64,000 nucleotides of DNA from positions 1-64,000 of the forward strand of contig JAJAGP010000968.1 in NCBI GenBank assembly GCA_025084515.1, given 5' to 3'. This document shows, in pieces, positions 35,684-47,915 of this stretch. The translations under genes were made by a program, and so were the position numbers. Positions within the stretch are counted from its first letter, which is position 1, and each line of letters begins with the position of its first letter. This stretch comes from Ancistrus triradiatus. Its lineage: Eukaryota > Chordata > Actinopteri > Siluriformes > Loricariidae. The notes beneath the pieces are model-generated. The model saw only the letters and a program-made list of their open reading frames with translations. It was not told where the DNA came from and searched no databases.

Positions 35684-37313
35684 CAGTGGTGCTTTGAAAG
35701 TTTGTGAACCCTTTAGAATTTTCTATATGTCTTTTTCTGCATAATATGACAAAACATCATCAGATTTTTCACACAGTCCTAAAAGTGATAAAGATAACCC
35801 AGTTAAACAAATAAGACAAAAATATTAAACTTGGTGTGTCATGTATTTATTGAGGAAAATGATCCACTCTTAAGTGAGAAGGCAAAAGTATGTGGAACCT
35901 CTAGGTTAGCAGTTAATCTTTGGGAAGGTGAAATTAGAGTCAGGTTTTCACAGTCAATGGGATGACCAATCAGGTGTGAGTGGGCACCGCTGTTTTTATT
36001 AAAGAACAGGGATCTATCAAAGTCTGCTCTTCACACACATGTTGTGGGAAGTGTATCAGGCACACAATGAGATTTCTGAGGACCTCGAAAGGAGAGTTGT
36101 TTGATGCTCATCAGGCTAGGCAGCTGTAAAAGGTTACAAACCATCTCTAAAAGTTGGACTCCACCAATCCACAGTCAGATAGATTGTGTACAAAGGAGGA
36201 AAATTTTTGTTCCAGACCATTGTTCCCTCCCCATGAGTGTTTTTGACCACCAGATCACTCAAGAGGCCAGTGTGTAATGTTGGCGAGGTCCACAAAGGAC
36301 CCCCAGGGTAACTTCTAAGCAAACTGAAGGCCTCTCTCACATTGGCTTATGTTAATGTTCAGTAGGATTCCCCTCAGAAGAACACTGAAACAATGGTGTT
36401 CATGGCATGGTGGTTTGCAAGGAGAAAGGCACTGCTCTCCAGAAAGAACAATTGCTGCTCATCTGCGTTGCTAAAAATCACGTGGACAAGCCAGAAGCTA
36501 CTGGAATAATGTTTTGTTGATTAAATGAGACCAAAATAGAACTTTTTTGGTTTAAAATAAAATTAAAGCGTTTATCTTTGGATAAAGGAAAACACTGCAT
36601 TTCCACATAAGACCTTATCCCATCTGTGAAAACTGGTGGTGGTAGTATGATGGTTTGGTCCCTGTTTTGCTGGCATCTGGGCCAGGACGGCTTGGCTACA
36701 CAGTGATGGAACAATGAATTCTGAATTATTCAGAGATTCTAAAGGGAATGTCCGGACATCTGTCCATGAACTGAATCTCAGAGAATGTTGGGTCATGCAG
36801 CGACAACGATCCTAAGCACACAAGTCGTTCTAGAGCTAAATAACCAAGGAATGGTTTAAAGAAGAAATGAAGTTTATGTTTTGGAATGGCCAAGTCAAAA
36901 GTCCTGACCTTAATCCAATCGAAATGTGGAAGGACCTGAAGTGAGCAGTTTAATGTGAGGAAACCCCACATCCCAGAGCTGAAGCTGTTCTGTACGGAGG
37001 AATGGCCTAAAATTCCTCCAGGCCGGTGTGCAGACTGAATCAACCAGTACGAAACGTTTATTGCAGTTTATTGCTGCACAGGGGGGTCACACCAGATACT
37101 GAAAGGCAAAGGTTCACATACTTTTGCCACTCACTAATATGTAATATTGGATCATTTTCTTCAATAAATAAGTGATGACCAAGTATATATTTTTGTCTCA
37201 TTTGTTTAACTGGGTTTTCTTTAGCTAATTTATATTTGTGTGAAAATCTGATGATGTCATATTAGGCAGAAATATAAAAATTTTAAAGGTTCACAAACTT
37301 TCAAGCACCACTG
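35684..37313 (+). mobile_element. Near full-length GTGGTGCTT-family Tc1 transposon
   Basis: 1630 bp with ends CAGTGGTGCTTTGAAAGTTTG and CAAACTTTCAAGCACCACTG and flanking TA at 35682-35683 and 37314-37315. Terminal homologous regions are about 200 bp. This is the only + orientation copy of the family in the window and the most complete. Confidence 0.95.
36040..37100 (+). pseudogene. Tc1 transposase pseudogene
   Basis: The order of segments is complete. The N-terminal helix-turn-helix lies near 36070-36200. The first-Asp region lies near 36515-36550 (GACCAAAATAGAACTTTTTTGG = T-K-I-E-L-F with a one-base shift). The second-Asp region is near 36795 (GCAGCGACAACGATCCTAAGCAC). The third is at 36886-36930 (CCAAGTCAAAAGTCCTGACC…AATCCAATCGAAATG). 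Frequent one-base indels and a damaged start leave no frame over about 105 codons. Confidence 0.88.
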
Positions 37314-37400
37314 TATGTTGATTTTTCAAGATGTATAAAAGATGTACCTAAGAAAGTGCAAGGAAGTGTACTGCATATTCTGGTGACACATTAAGAACCA

Positions 37401-38030
37401 TAACCTGTCCTCACAGTAGTGAACATAGTCATTGTATATGATCAACTAACATGCCTTGATTACGGTACTACACTGCCTTTCTCAATTTCTCTCCTGGCAA
37501 GTGAATGGTGAAAATGAAAGGGTGCAAGTGCTTAGGAAGTAGCCTCTGGGGCTAACTCATAAAGAATTCTTCATTAGATTCCTTTAACTTGGAGGGGGGG
37601 TGGAAAATGCCGTACTGGATCACTTTGTGTTTGCCAAACGCCCCAAGTGGCATGTAGACATGGCACCGTTTGGACTTGTTGGAACACTTAGTGATGTAAC
37701 AGGAAGTGTCACCCTTAGAGAACACGTTTGCTTTTCTTCCTAGGCTGGTAACATTTATCCCGCGGTGTTAACCTCTGTCTGTGTCAATAGTGCAAAGCCC
37801 CATCAGCCATAACAGGGTGTTTAAGAAGTCCTGTTGCTATCTTACAGCCACTTTGCATGTTTGTTACATTTGTCAGAATATTACAGAGCATGTCAAAACT
37901 GTGTTGTCTCACACAGAGGCATTTGAGTAATCCAGTGTCCGGTATATGAACCTTGTTATATTCATGTTGTTGGTTTTACATTCACCTCTTCTTCTAAGAA
38001 CCACCAGTTCATTAGCAGTTAATAACTTAA
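37401..38030. other. Unique non-coding stretch
   Basis: Nothing recognised. Contains a G-run at 37592-37598. Confidence 0.4.
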
Positions 38031-38230
38031 ATAATGGGCAGCAAGGTGACGCAAGCTGTTAGCGGGCCCATCTCAGGTCCAGAGGGGATGGTTTGTTCCG
38101 GACCTTGGACTCCCCATATGTGGAGTTTGCATGTCGTCCTCATGTCCATGTGGGTTTACCCGGAGTACTGCAGTAGCCTCACACATTACAAATACATTCA
38201 TTATGTTAATTGGTTACTCTAATCTGGCCC
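38030..38230 (+). repeat. tRNA-headed SINE, decayed
   Basis: ATGGGCAGCAAGGTGACGC…GGACTCCCCATATGTGGAGTTTGCATGTCGTCCTCATG…GGGTTTACCCGGAGTAC preserves the SINE body; box B is eroded. Confidence 0.7.
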
Positions 38231-38569
38231 AAACAAACAATCAACTTAACTGTCAGTTAAAATTTATGAAGCCAAAAATCAATTTTCAGATAATTCCAGC
38301 ATTCTAAGGCATAGCTTATTCTGACTGTAGATGCCTGCTGCCTTGTATTGAATAAACTGAATGAAATCTATTAGGTTACAATCCATGTAACAGTGTAGCT
38401 ATTTAAGTATTTTACATTTTTAATAAATCATCTTGTAGACATAAGGTATTATTTGCAGGTAATTACAGAATAAGTAGGGGTGAGTTTCCCCAAAGCATTG
38501 CAGCCTAAGTACAAGCAATAGATTGAGCACTGATATACCTCTGGGAAAATGGATCAATTTCACATATTA

Positions 38570-38960
38570 TTTTTGTAACATCCTGCTGTTGATATAGAGT
38601 GGGCACCAAAAATCTGAGACCATTAGTGAAAATGCTTGCTTGGAGAATTATTCATACTGTAACAGGATAATACAATCCTCAGAGCTTTGCAACATACTTA
38701 ACAACCAAAGAAGTTCAGGCAGTGCTGAAATTCATGAACTCCTCAGTCAACTGACCTAAACCCCTTCAAGCATTTAAGGGGGCACTTGAGACAGAGAAAC
38801 CTAAGCATTCAGTAGCATCATAAGATGCTGCAATTCATATATGATTCAACTTTTCACTCAATTGTTATGCTGATTATATGACTTGTAATGAATAATATTA
38901 TATTGCATTTGACAGAATATAATAATTCTCAGATAGTTCTCAGAGTTTTGTCCACCACTG
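38570..38960 (+). mobile_element. Tc1-like relic (3' half)
   Basis: GAATTATTCATACTGTAACAGGATAATAC (Q-D-N region) and GACCTAAACCCCTTCAAGC (D-L-N-P) are followed by GGCACTTGAGACAGAGAAACC. It parallels 12985-13210 and 31-200. Confidence 0.72.
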
Positions 38961-39605
38961 TATAAAACATGTTGTGTAGGTCTAAGTTTACAGCAATTTG
39001 CAACACTTGAATGAAATACCCATCCAATAAAGAATTAAACATGGTTTAATCTGTATACTTTAAGGAAAAATGCCATTCTTTCTCAGAGTGATACTGGTAT
39101 TGTTTTGGGAACTGTCCATGGAGTTACTGGTGTCCCTGTCCATGGTCCTGACTGTGCCAGCTGTACACAGGATGTGCTATACCCATGTAAGAGGCTTATA
39201 AAAATCAAGGCTGGAAGGAGCATTACTCTAATTCAGTCAATTCCCAGATAGTTTACAGATAAAATAGTACAGATAAAAAACAAAATTAAGGAGATTGCTG
39301 CAAATCGGAATTACTGATGGACATACTTGTAAATAGCCACCATTTGATTAGACATACCAGTGTTTTAGCATGTTTTAACCATTTCTTTAGTGCTATTTAA
39401 AATGGGATCTGATTTCCTTTGTTCTGAGTCAACATAACCTCTGTTCAATGCCTATTTTATTTATTTTTTGGTATGTGTACACAATGTGCAACAGAACAAC
39501 TGCAAAAATGTGCAACAGCATTTTTGTGAAATGAATAATCATTAATTTCTGTTTTATCAGCATGAACGTCATGTGTAAATTTTTGTGTAGCTAAAGAACT
39601 AGTAC

Positions 39606-40187
39606 CCCGTAATTTTTTCGGACCATAAGCGCACTTTAAAATCCTTTACTTTTCTCAAACAGCGACAGTGCGCCTTAAAATGCGGTGCGTCTAATGTATG
39701 AATTAAGTTCTGTTATCTTTCTGACGTAGAATTGATTGTAGATGGTACACTGTGCTCCATAAATCTGTTCAAAATGTTTTTAGCACGGTCTTGGTATGGT
39801 TTACGAATCTTACGGCCACCGTAGTGCGCAGCAATTCGCGAGTAATACGGTATGTGCTTCAGCATTAGGGTACGGTGCATTCATTCATTCATTTTCGAAG
39901 CGGATTTCAAACTCAGCGCTATCAGTCACGCAGTACAACATGGACATAGAGCAGCTGCGAGAGAATTCAACATTAACGAATCAATGGTACGGAAGTGGAG
40001 GAAGCAAGAAGACGCCCTGCGCCAGGTAAAGACCAAACTGAGCTTCCGACGGGACTTAAGAGTTTTGTTTCATTTCATGCGCCTTATAACCCGGTGCGCT
40101 TTATGTATGAAAATATACCCGTTAGCAGCCGATCGTTTATATTGCGTCTTATAATCCGGTGCGCTTTATGGTCCGAAAAATACGGTA
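39606..40187 (+). mobile_element. Pogo-like MITE carrying a Brinker-type DNA-binding domain
   Basis: The ends CCGTAATTTTTTCGGACCATAAG and TATGGTCCGAAAAATACGG form TIRs, with TA close by. Inside, the frame 39852-40154 reads H-A-V-Q-H-G-H-R-A-A-A-R-E-F-N-I-N-E-S-M-V-R-K-W-R-K-Q, a BrkDBD helix-turn-helix as in pogo/Tigger-type transposases (and host POGK). The sequence then passes into the right TIR, which contains two GCGCCTTATAACCCGGTGCG-type subrepeats. No catalytic DDE domain is present. Confidence 0.85.
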
Positions 40188-40955
40188 ATAGTGTGACAGT
40201 TGTTTTGCATCTTGACTAGAGTTATTAAGACAAGAAGCCATGTGTCCAAAATGTACTTTTTAGCCATTTTAGAAATGTCAGAAGCTAAAATAAGAGATGG
40301 ATGTCTTATCCAACCACGCAGTTTTGTTTTAGAAGACTGCGTGGGACTGAATGTTCGTACTGCACCCTTCTAATACGGTTAGAACTGTATCTTCACACAG
40401 TGAGGCTTTCTTGTGAAAACTGACATTTCTGAAGTTTGTTTGTAGGAAATGTTCTGAGGGAAACAGTGACATTTTGGACAAGGTTATTTTAAATTGCCAA
40501 GTCATGTTGCTCACAAAGTCCTGTTGCCTAGCAGGAAACTGTGAATTAATTTCACTCCATTGCTATTAAAGTGGTAGGTTCATAAAAACTGGAATCATTT
40601 AACAATTAGCCTGGGCACACTACAAGGCAATTATTAATGCGAACACATTACATTAGAGGATTGTCTATAAGTGACAAAGCAAAAAATGACTTGTTTTGGC
40701 CACATGTCAAAGAGACCAGCAAGTTTTTTTTTGTTTGTCTCCCTAAGTTTGTATTTTGAATGACAACATTTAAATGTATGGTATTTTTAGTATTTATAAC
40801 AGTATATAATCAGTACAGTTAAATACAGGTTTCTGTCCTGGTTTCCGTTTTATTTTCCTTTAATGGCTGAGGGAAAGGAGCTTTCTGTCTGTGCTGCCCA
40901 TGCTGTTCGTATCACCATCGCTTTTCCTTATAATGCCACTTAATTCTGCAAGAAG
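40188..40955. other. Unique AT-rich stretch
   Basis: Small hairpin at 40315-40363 (CCACGCAGT…ACTGCGTGG). Nothing else recognised. Confidence 0.4.
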
Positions 40956-41065
40956 TGCCGGAGTGGCGCAGTGGCCAACCAGAGGAACGGCGTTGTAATG
41001 CATCTGGACCCGCCATTGCCCCACAGGGATAATGGCTCTGATTGCTCCTGATTCCTAGTCTCTGT
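40955..41065 (+). repeat. tRNA-like SINE fragment
   Basis: GTGCCGGAGTGGCGCAGTGGCC is a good box A-type head. The remainder (GATAATGGCTCTGATTGC…TCTCTGTAAA) is shortened. Confidence 0.55.
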
Positions 41066-41389
41066 AAAAAATACCTCATGTAAAATAAGTGACATTTAAA
41101 AAGCATCTAGATGTGAAAAGGGAAGTGTGTGTGAGAGAGAGAGTGGGAGAGAGAGCAAGGGAAGTAGTAATCTTTTCACCTGAATGACAAAGAGAGAAGA
41201 GCGGGGGGAAAAAGAGGTCCCTTCTTTGGCCGGCGGGGGAGCAACAGAAAAATGATAAGCCCTTGTATCGTGAGCTGACCCTTGCTGCTAAGCTTTTTAA
41301 CTTCCTCCTGTCTGTTCGGCTTTTCTCTCTCCCCACAGAGAGGAAAGGACAGAGAGCTCTGTGGTGTGTGTGCGTGTGTGTTATACCTG

Positions 41390-41490
41390 TGGAGACCATA
41401 TGTCCCCAGATTGATAGGAACATCAGATTTTTTTGGCCTGGTGGGGACATTTGGCTGGTCCCCACAACTTGAATTGCTTGTTTGCTGAAA
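41390..41490. repeat. GTCCCCAC-type fish repeat fragment
   Basis: ACCATATGTCCCCAGATTGATAGGAAC…GTGGGGACATTTGGCTGGTCCCCAC resembles 45235-45300 (TCCTTGTGGGGCTATTTGGTCCCCACAATG). Confidence 0.55.
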
Positions 41491-41612
41491 ATGCAACTTT
41501 TCTTTGGAGAAGGAAAGAAAAATCAAGCATTTTGGGGTTAGCTGTGGGATTAATAAACTACAGAAATCATTATGTCAATAGAAAGTCCCCATAAACATTC
41601 AATTCGCATTAT

Positions 41613-41614
<2 letters not shown>

Positions 41615-41657
<43 letters not shown>
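41615..41657. repeat. (GT)n microsatellite
   Basis: About 21 GT units. Confidence 0.97.
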
Positions 41658-41658
<1 letters not shown>

Positions 41659-42420
41659 GAGGGGGGATTGAGCTGTGGCAGTGGGTTGACATTGCTTCTG
41701 GGAAGTGCTTGAGTCGGCGTGCTAAAAATCATTTTGGGTTAGATAGAGGCCCCCTGAGCTGGCCCCAGGATATCGGCGCACTCATCTTCGTTTAGAGAGA
41801 AAAGCGCCAATGCAAGCATCGCCTGCAGACGCTGTGAGTATCCAAAGTGAGAGGGAGAGAGAAAAAGACAGCAGTGGATGGAGTCTCCATGCTACAGTGC
41901 AGATTATAGTTAGCATATGGTTCTGTAGCACCAGGCTGGCCTTAAAGAACAGCCTCAATGCCCAAGCACCCAGAGAACTAGGCTCAAATGTGTTATTCAT
42001 TATTACCTCAAGGTACCTGCTAGTTAATATGCTATGCATTTAAACTGTACTTCAAAACAATATATTTTAGTAGGGTATGTACAATTGTAGTTACTTTTTG
42101 ACAAATGGCAGTAGTGTGGCCACATTAAAACAAAAAATCAATTATGTTTTAAACATTTACAAACAATATTATATAACAGGGAGCAAGATGTAGGGAAATG
42201 AACAGCCAGTTTTAATAGTGTGGAATTGTCATTCTAGACCTACTGAAAATAATCTATTATTTATTTTTAATTTGCATTGTCCATACTGTCTCACTTTTTT
42301 TTTATTTGGGGTTGAAATATATAAATCTTAAAGAAAATATAAATAAACAAGTAGAAAGGCTTAAGAATACTACATTCTAATAGTGACAGAGTGGATATTT
42401 GCTGGTTACTTATATGACTA

Positions 42421-43200
42421 GATCTTGGGCGGCACGGTGGCTTGGTGGGTAGCATCGGCGCCTCACAGCAAGAAGGTCCTGGGTTCAACCCCAGGGTGGA
42501 GTGGCCTGGGTCCTTTCTGTTTTAAGCCAAAACCTCCTTCCATCAGTGAGAGCATTGAAGATGGAATGTGGCTGGGTCTTCCAGCATGACAATGATCCCA
42601 AACACACCGTTCGGACAACGAAGGAGTGGCTCCGTAAAAAGCATTTCAAGGTCCTGGAGTGACCTAGCCAGTCTCCAGACCTCAACCCCATAGAAAATTT
42701 GTGCCCGGAAGGGAGTTGAAAGTTCGTGTTGCCCCAAAACATCACTGCTCTAGAGCAGATCTGCATTGAGAGGAATGGGCCAAAATCTACCAGCTAAGGG
42801 TGTGCACCCAACCTGGTGGAAGACTTACAGGAAACGTTTTGAGTCCTCTGTCATTGCCAACAAATGTTACTTTACAAAGTATTGAGTTGATGAAACTTTT
42901 GTTATTGACCAAATACTTATTTTCTCACCATGATTTACAATTAAATTCTTTAAAAATCCTACAATGTGATTTCCTGGACTTTTTTTTCATTTTGTCTCTC
43001 ATAGTTGAAGTGTACCTATGATGAAAATTACAGACCTCTCTCATCTTTCTAAGTAGGAGAACTTGCACAATCAGTGGCTGACTGACTAAATACTTTTTTT
43101 CCCCCATTGTAGGTTAATTGATTACACTAAATTAGCCTGGTTTGAGTGTGGTCTCTGGCGACAGATGGAGCGTCGGCTGGAGTATTCTCGCTCGCTTTAA
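42421..43200 (+). repeat. tRNA-headed SINE interrupted by a Tc1 fragment
   Basis: The head GGGCGGCACGGTGGCTTGGTGGG…CCTGGGTTCAACCCC runs to about 42523. The tail resumes at 43111 with TAGGTTAATTGATTACAC… through CTCTGGCGACAGATGGAGCG…GGCTGGAGTATTCTCG. Both parts match the uninterrupted SINE at 23095-23375. Confidence 0.85.
42524..43110 (+). mobile_element. 5'-deleted CAGTGGGGCAAAAAAG-family Tc1 inside a SINE
   Basis: C-terminal transposase sequence in + orientation (TTCCAGCATGACAATGATCCC = Q-H-D-N-D-P; CAGTCTCCAGACCTCAACCCC = Q-S-P-D-L-N-P) runs to the right TIR ending AAATACTTTTTTTCCCCCATTG and TA at 43111-43112. The left half is missing together with part of the SINE. Confidence 0.88.
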
Positions 43201-44545
43201 AGTTATATCAACAGTGATCTCCCTACCATACTTTTTGAGTCTGATGAATTTACTGGTTGTAGTTACATCAAAATGCTAATAATGTGTCACAAAGTTTAAG
43301 AAATCTACTCACATATACTGATAACACCCCATCCCATAACTGCCATAATCAGAAATAACTGAGAGGAGAATCTGTTCTCCATGCTTCTTTCACTGTCCAA
43401 CCCTGTATCATTCTCCTTTTCCATTTCCCATTAACCCTCTTCCACTATACTTTTCACTTTTCATACATTCTGTTTTGGTTCCCATTTTTTTCCTTAATTG
43501 CGTATATACATTAACAGTTTAAAAATAAAGCATGTTCAGTGTCAGGGTTATAATTTAGCAAGACCCTACTTCTTCCTGCCACTCAGAGAAGGGAGCAATT
43601 GTACCTTGCGACGTGCTCCTATAATCCGTGGTTGTCAGCGGCCTGACACCATTTCTGACTATGCTAATCAAACAGGCTCAGCCCGCACATGCTCATCCAG
43701 TCCGCTTTAGCCTTACGCCTGTGCTGCTGATATATCTATTAGTCTGCTGTCAGCTCCACACCTCCCACTCAGATGAGATTCCGCTGGCTTTGGCATTTTT
43801 CTGTTCACTGATAAGTAAGCTATCAGGCTGGCAGATAAATAGCAGAGCAAAGATTGGCTGCAGCCCCTGGCGAGTGCCCATGCCAATAAAGATGTGGCAC
43901 TTCTACTTGTTAGGCTGCAAACTGGTACCCTAAACCAAAAAAAGGGTTGTTTAATAAGAGGGGAGAACAAGCCTTATCTTTAAGCCACATAGTGGTTTAG
44001 ACCACAGCATTAAAAAATGCACTTGTGCGTGCAGCTGGGTAGAACATGGAGGCTTTCTCTTATTCATTTTTGTCGTTTTTGTGAAATGTCTTTTTGCTGT
44101 GTATGTGTGAGGGAGACAGATGAGAAAAGTAAGTTTTATCAAGCAAGCCTTTTGCTGGCCATTCTTGCTGTTCTCAGACACTGTGAGCTCTTTCACGTAT
44201 CAGCTGTGATGTGAGCGAGTCTCAGTGTGTGCTCTTTTTGTGATGGGGATGGGGTGTTGGGTGGTGCAGAATCCTTGTTGTCCCCTTAGAGGTGCTGCAT
44301 GGTAGCTCTTGTTATCTGGCAAAGTGTGTATGTTTGAATGTGAGTGTGTGTCCGGTAATCCTGAGTGGAAGTAAAGTAGCGGTGTGAAGGAACAGATTTG
44401 CAGTTGATCATGCTGAAATGTGCCCTTATCTATTATTGGATCTGATATGGAGGAGGCTTAAGAATTATCGGAAGCCAGCGTTAATGTGGAGATCATCTGT
44501 TGAAAGCTTGAGGCCACCTGGTAGCCTACAACCCCCCACTACCCA
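43201..44545. other. Unique region, part with conserved-element look
   Basis: 43555-43930 is repeat-free and balanced in composition. Its open frames (43628-43933 and the minus-strand partner) lack splice context and similarity. Confidence 0.4.
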
Positions 44546-44548
44546 AGC

Positions 44549-44591
<43 letters not shown>
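44549..44591. repeat. (AC)n microsatellite
   Basis: About 21 AC units. Confidence 0.97.
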
Positions 44592-44594
<3 letters not shown>

Positions 44595-46529
44595 AGGGTG
44601 TACTCATACTATACCCAGTGCTTTGAACCATGCCAAAGCACAATTCTCCCACCTCCCCACTCCTCCGCTAGCCTGTGCTCACATTGGGTTTAAATTTTCT
44701 TGTCCCGTGCACACTTACGCCATTACAATGCTACATGTTTTTTAATAGTTGTACTTACTTTGTGCTTGTATGTACTTTTTGCCTTTTTTGGAGTCACGGT
44801 GGGCACGGTACAGATCACCTAGTTAGAGTACACCCTTGGTAAACATGTTTTGGGAACTTTCCAGTGACATAAGGACTACTGTACCATATCAATGCTACAG
44901 TTAGCTCCACCTTTAACCTTAGTACCCTAAAGCAAATTATTGACTCTTATTCAATTGCATTTTATGTAACACAAAAACCCTTATGAGAACCAGCAAAGTG
45001 CCAGAAAAGAAAATCAGAACTTTCGATCCTTGTGGGAACATATAAGCTTGGCCTAAACACACACACATATTGATTACTGTAGCTAATTAATGCCACACCT
45101 ATGCCTACCTCTAAGCATAACCTCGTTAACCTAAAGCAAATCTTTTGACCCTTTTGGTTTTTCAAAAGAAAAAAAAAGCTAGTTAACCATGTGGGAACCA
45201 GCAAAATGTCTCCACAATATCAAAAATGTCAGATCTCTCTATCTTTGTGGTATCCTTGTGGGGCTATTTGGTCCCCACAATGTAATAGAAACATGGACAC
45301 ACACGCAAACGCACAGCGCATCCTTACTGTATGTCCATATCGAAGTCTTCATTAATTCTCCTGTTGTCACTCAAATTTTTAGACTCCCTGCTGGTTGTCA
45401 CTTCAGCCTTTAGCTAGGACAGAAATAAAAACGACATGCTTTATCTGTTGTGCGCTTCCTAGCTGGTTGTAAGTCATAATCATACATACTGCATTAAACC
45501 TTTCTCAGTCTTCAAACTGTATATGTCAATATGTTGTGAATGCTCTTATCCTGTTGATAGCTTGGGGTATTGTGGCCTAGCTTGATGTAACTGTTTAAGC
45601 TGTGTGTTGGTGTAAGAGTGGGCGCATGTGAGCAGCAGCCGTTGGACTGATCTGGGCTCATGTGATTAGCGTCGGGCATTGGTGTTGGGATTAACCAGTC
45701 ATAGCTCTTCGCCAAAGTTTACCAGGTCAATAGTTCATGCAGGCTAGAGCTCTTTCGGGTCTGACGGAATAGGATTGTGTTAACTTTGGATTAGCACAGG
45801 TCTCCAAAACACAAATACATCACTATATACCTAATCATGGATCAGCACTGACCATTTCCCCACATTGATACAAATGCTAAGTAGGCTGTTGTAAGCTTGG
45901 ATAACAGCACAAATCAAAGAACAGAAGCACAGCCCACTATTGTTCACAAGTCTGTTGGGTAACTGGAAGTATGTGGTGTTGCTGACCAGCTTTAGCTACA
46001 AGCTGCAGTGGCCTGAAAATAGGTTATTCTGTTATCTGACATCTTATAGTTCAACTTTACTTAGCACAATCTGTGCTTTAGGTGTCACAAGGCAGCTTTA
46101 GATAAAACAAAAAAAGTAATAAACAAGTAGTAAGATAAGGTATTTAACTAAAGTGTAGTTATATAATTTAAACTAAAATTAGTAATAAAAAGAAACCAAA
46201 TACGACTGTTAAACTAAATAAACTAAATAGGAATAGTAGCATTGTGGGTGAACCTTGTGTTCATGATGCAATTTTATATGCATTATTAACATATTATAAA
46301 GCACACTCCTACCTTGTAATGCCCGATATGCATATGTTTTAGTAAATCAAGCACAACAGGACACAATAATAACTGCCTTGTTAACCATCCAGAAGTCTAT
46401 AACATGCTCAGACTGAGATGAATGTGACACAAACTTTAAGGAACTGTGTGGAACTGACACCAAGCTGGAAGCGACGTTACAAAGACGATGAAATGAATTA
46501 TCTGTCCTAAGACATGAATGTTTAGGTGT
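44592..46529. other. Mostly unique non-coding DNA
   Basis: Includes the GTCCCCAC-type fragment at 45235-45300. No exon recognised. Confidence 0.4.
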
Positions 46530-46655
46530 ACTGATTACGTTAAATTGGCATTGACTTGAGTGTATATACAGTATACGACTAGTCTTGATGTAACCTTGTG
46601 TGTTGCTGAAATGGCCATTGATGCTGATAGCAACGTTAAATAAGTCAAATAAGCA
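46530..46655 (+). repeat. SINE tail fragment
   Basis: TTAAATTGGCATTGACTTGAG…GACTAGTCTTGATGTAACC…CTGAAATGGCCATTGATGC…TAGCAACGTTAAATAA equals the tail of the SINE at 49852-50145. Confidence 0.8.
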
Positions 46656-47069
46656 AACAATCTTTTACTAAGGCAGTATGTTTGATCAGAGATCTGCTTT
46701 GGACTTGTCAAAATCCAATAACTTCTCACCAGGGATGAACAAAATTAAAACAAATTTCCCATCAGGGATTAATAAAATGTTATCGTGTATGTTAAAATGC
46801 ATTCTAACTTGTAGCACGCACACCAAATGCTCATTTTTGTCATGCACAATACATGTTTTGTAACATGCTTTATAAAGTGTTTGCTTCTAAACACTTTGGA
46901 GAGTTTAGAAAGGCCTATGCTAGACACTGTAAGCTGTTGTGTTATGTTTTATAAAGTAATAACTGCATGGAAAAATTACAAATAAGGAATTGTCAGTATC
47001 TTAACTGAAAATGGATCTTTAAAGTATTTACCAGGGAAAATAGTTGGAGTATCAGCAATAACAAATCTC

Positions 47070-47070
<1 letters not shown>

Positions 47071-47130
<60 letters not shown>
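47071..47130. repeat. (GT)n(GA)n microsatellite
   Basis: About 10 GT units pass directly into about 18 GA units. Confidence 0.96.
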
Positions 47131-47135
<5 letters not shown>

Positions 47136-47417
47136 ATACACACTCCACCATAACTTGTACTTGGGAAAATATTCTGAAGTTGGTTGCCATGTTTAGTTCT
47201 TTCATGACAAAAAAGGAAACACTGATGGATAAACGAGATAAAAGATGTATTAAGTGGGATAGTGGGACAGAGGAAGAGGTGGTTGAAAGGGCTCTATTTC
47301 TCATCTGGTAATTGATGGTGAGAAGAGATTGCGTTATCTGCAAGATGGAGACTAATCTGGCATCACCTAATGTTCTCCTCATTTCCTGAAGTGCATCTCA
47401 ACCCCTGGCCTAAGCAG

Positions 47418-47418
<1 letters not shown>

Positions 47419-47453
<35 letters not shown>
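47419..47453. repeat. (AC)n microsatellite
   Basis: About 17 AC units. Confidence 0.96.
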
Positions 47454-47456
<3 letters not shown>

Positions 47457-47699
47457 CTAACTAGACCTGGGTTGCAGTGATCGTATGCAAATACATGTAA
47501 GACAATAATTCTGAAAAGGCACATTCCAAACTTTCACTGGAACAGCAGCAAGTAAACCTGTTCATTCCGTAGCTTTCTGTTTCTAGCAATGGGACATGGT
47601 TTATTAAGTAAGAACTGCATTAATGGATCAGGAGGATCAGAAAGTCTTCGCAATTTGAGATGGGCAATATGAAAGTCGATATTAGTGTTATGCTTTTCT

Positions 47700-47915
47700 G
47701 AGTGTATTGCCAATCCATTGCAGAGCACACATGCATACCTTGGAAAGACCAGTTGACCTAACACATACCTTTACAATATGGGAGGAAACCAGAGTACACT
47801 GAGAAAATCCACAGGCATAACATGCAAACTCCACACTGGGACTGTGAATCAGAACCGGCTCTCTGTAGCTGTGAGACAGTGTTAAGCACTTATAGCACTG
47901 TGCTGCCTCAATTAC
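47700..47915 (-). repeat. tRNA-headed SINE, minus orientation, decayed
   Basis: CATACCTTTACAATATGGGAGGAAACCAGAGTAC…AACATGCAAACTCCACAC and a degenerate box B/head (GCTGCCTC) at the right end are the reversed SINE body. Confidence 0.7.

Larger units (their letters stand above)
35336..37400. mobile_element. CTGTGGAAAT-end Tc1 fragment split by a second Tc1
   Basis: The host fragment occupies 35336-35683 and resumes at 37314 (TATGTTGATTT). It is a paralogue of 32675-33090, which has no interruption. The insert is listed separately. Confidence 0.75.

Noticed and set aside
40315..40363. 9-bp hairpin CCACGCAGT/ACTGCGTGG
   Set aside because: Short enough to be chance in 64 kb, with no supporting context.
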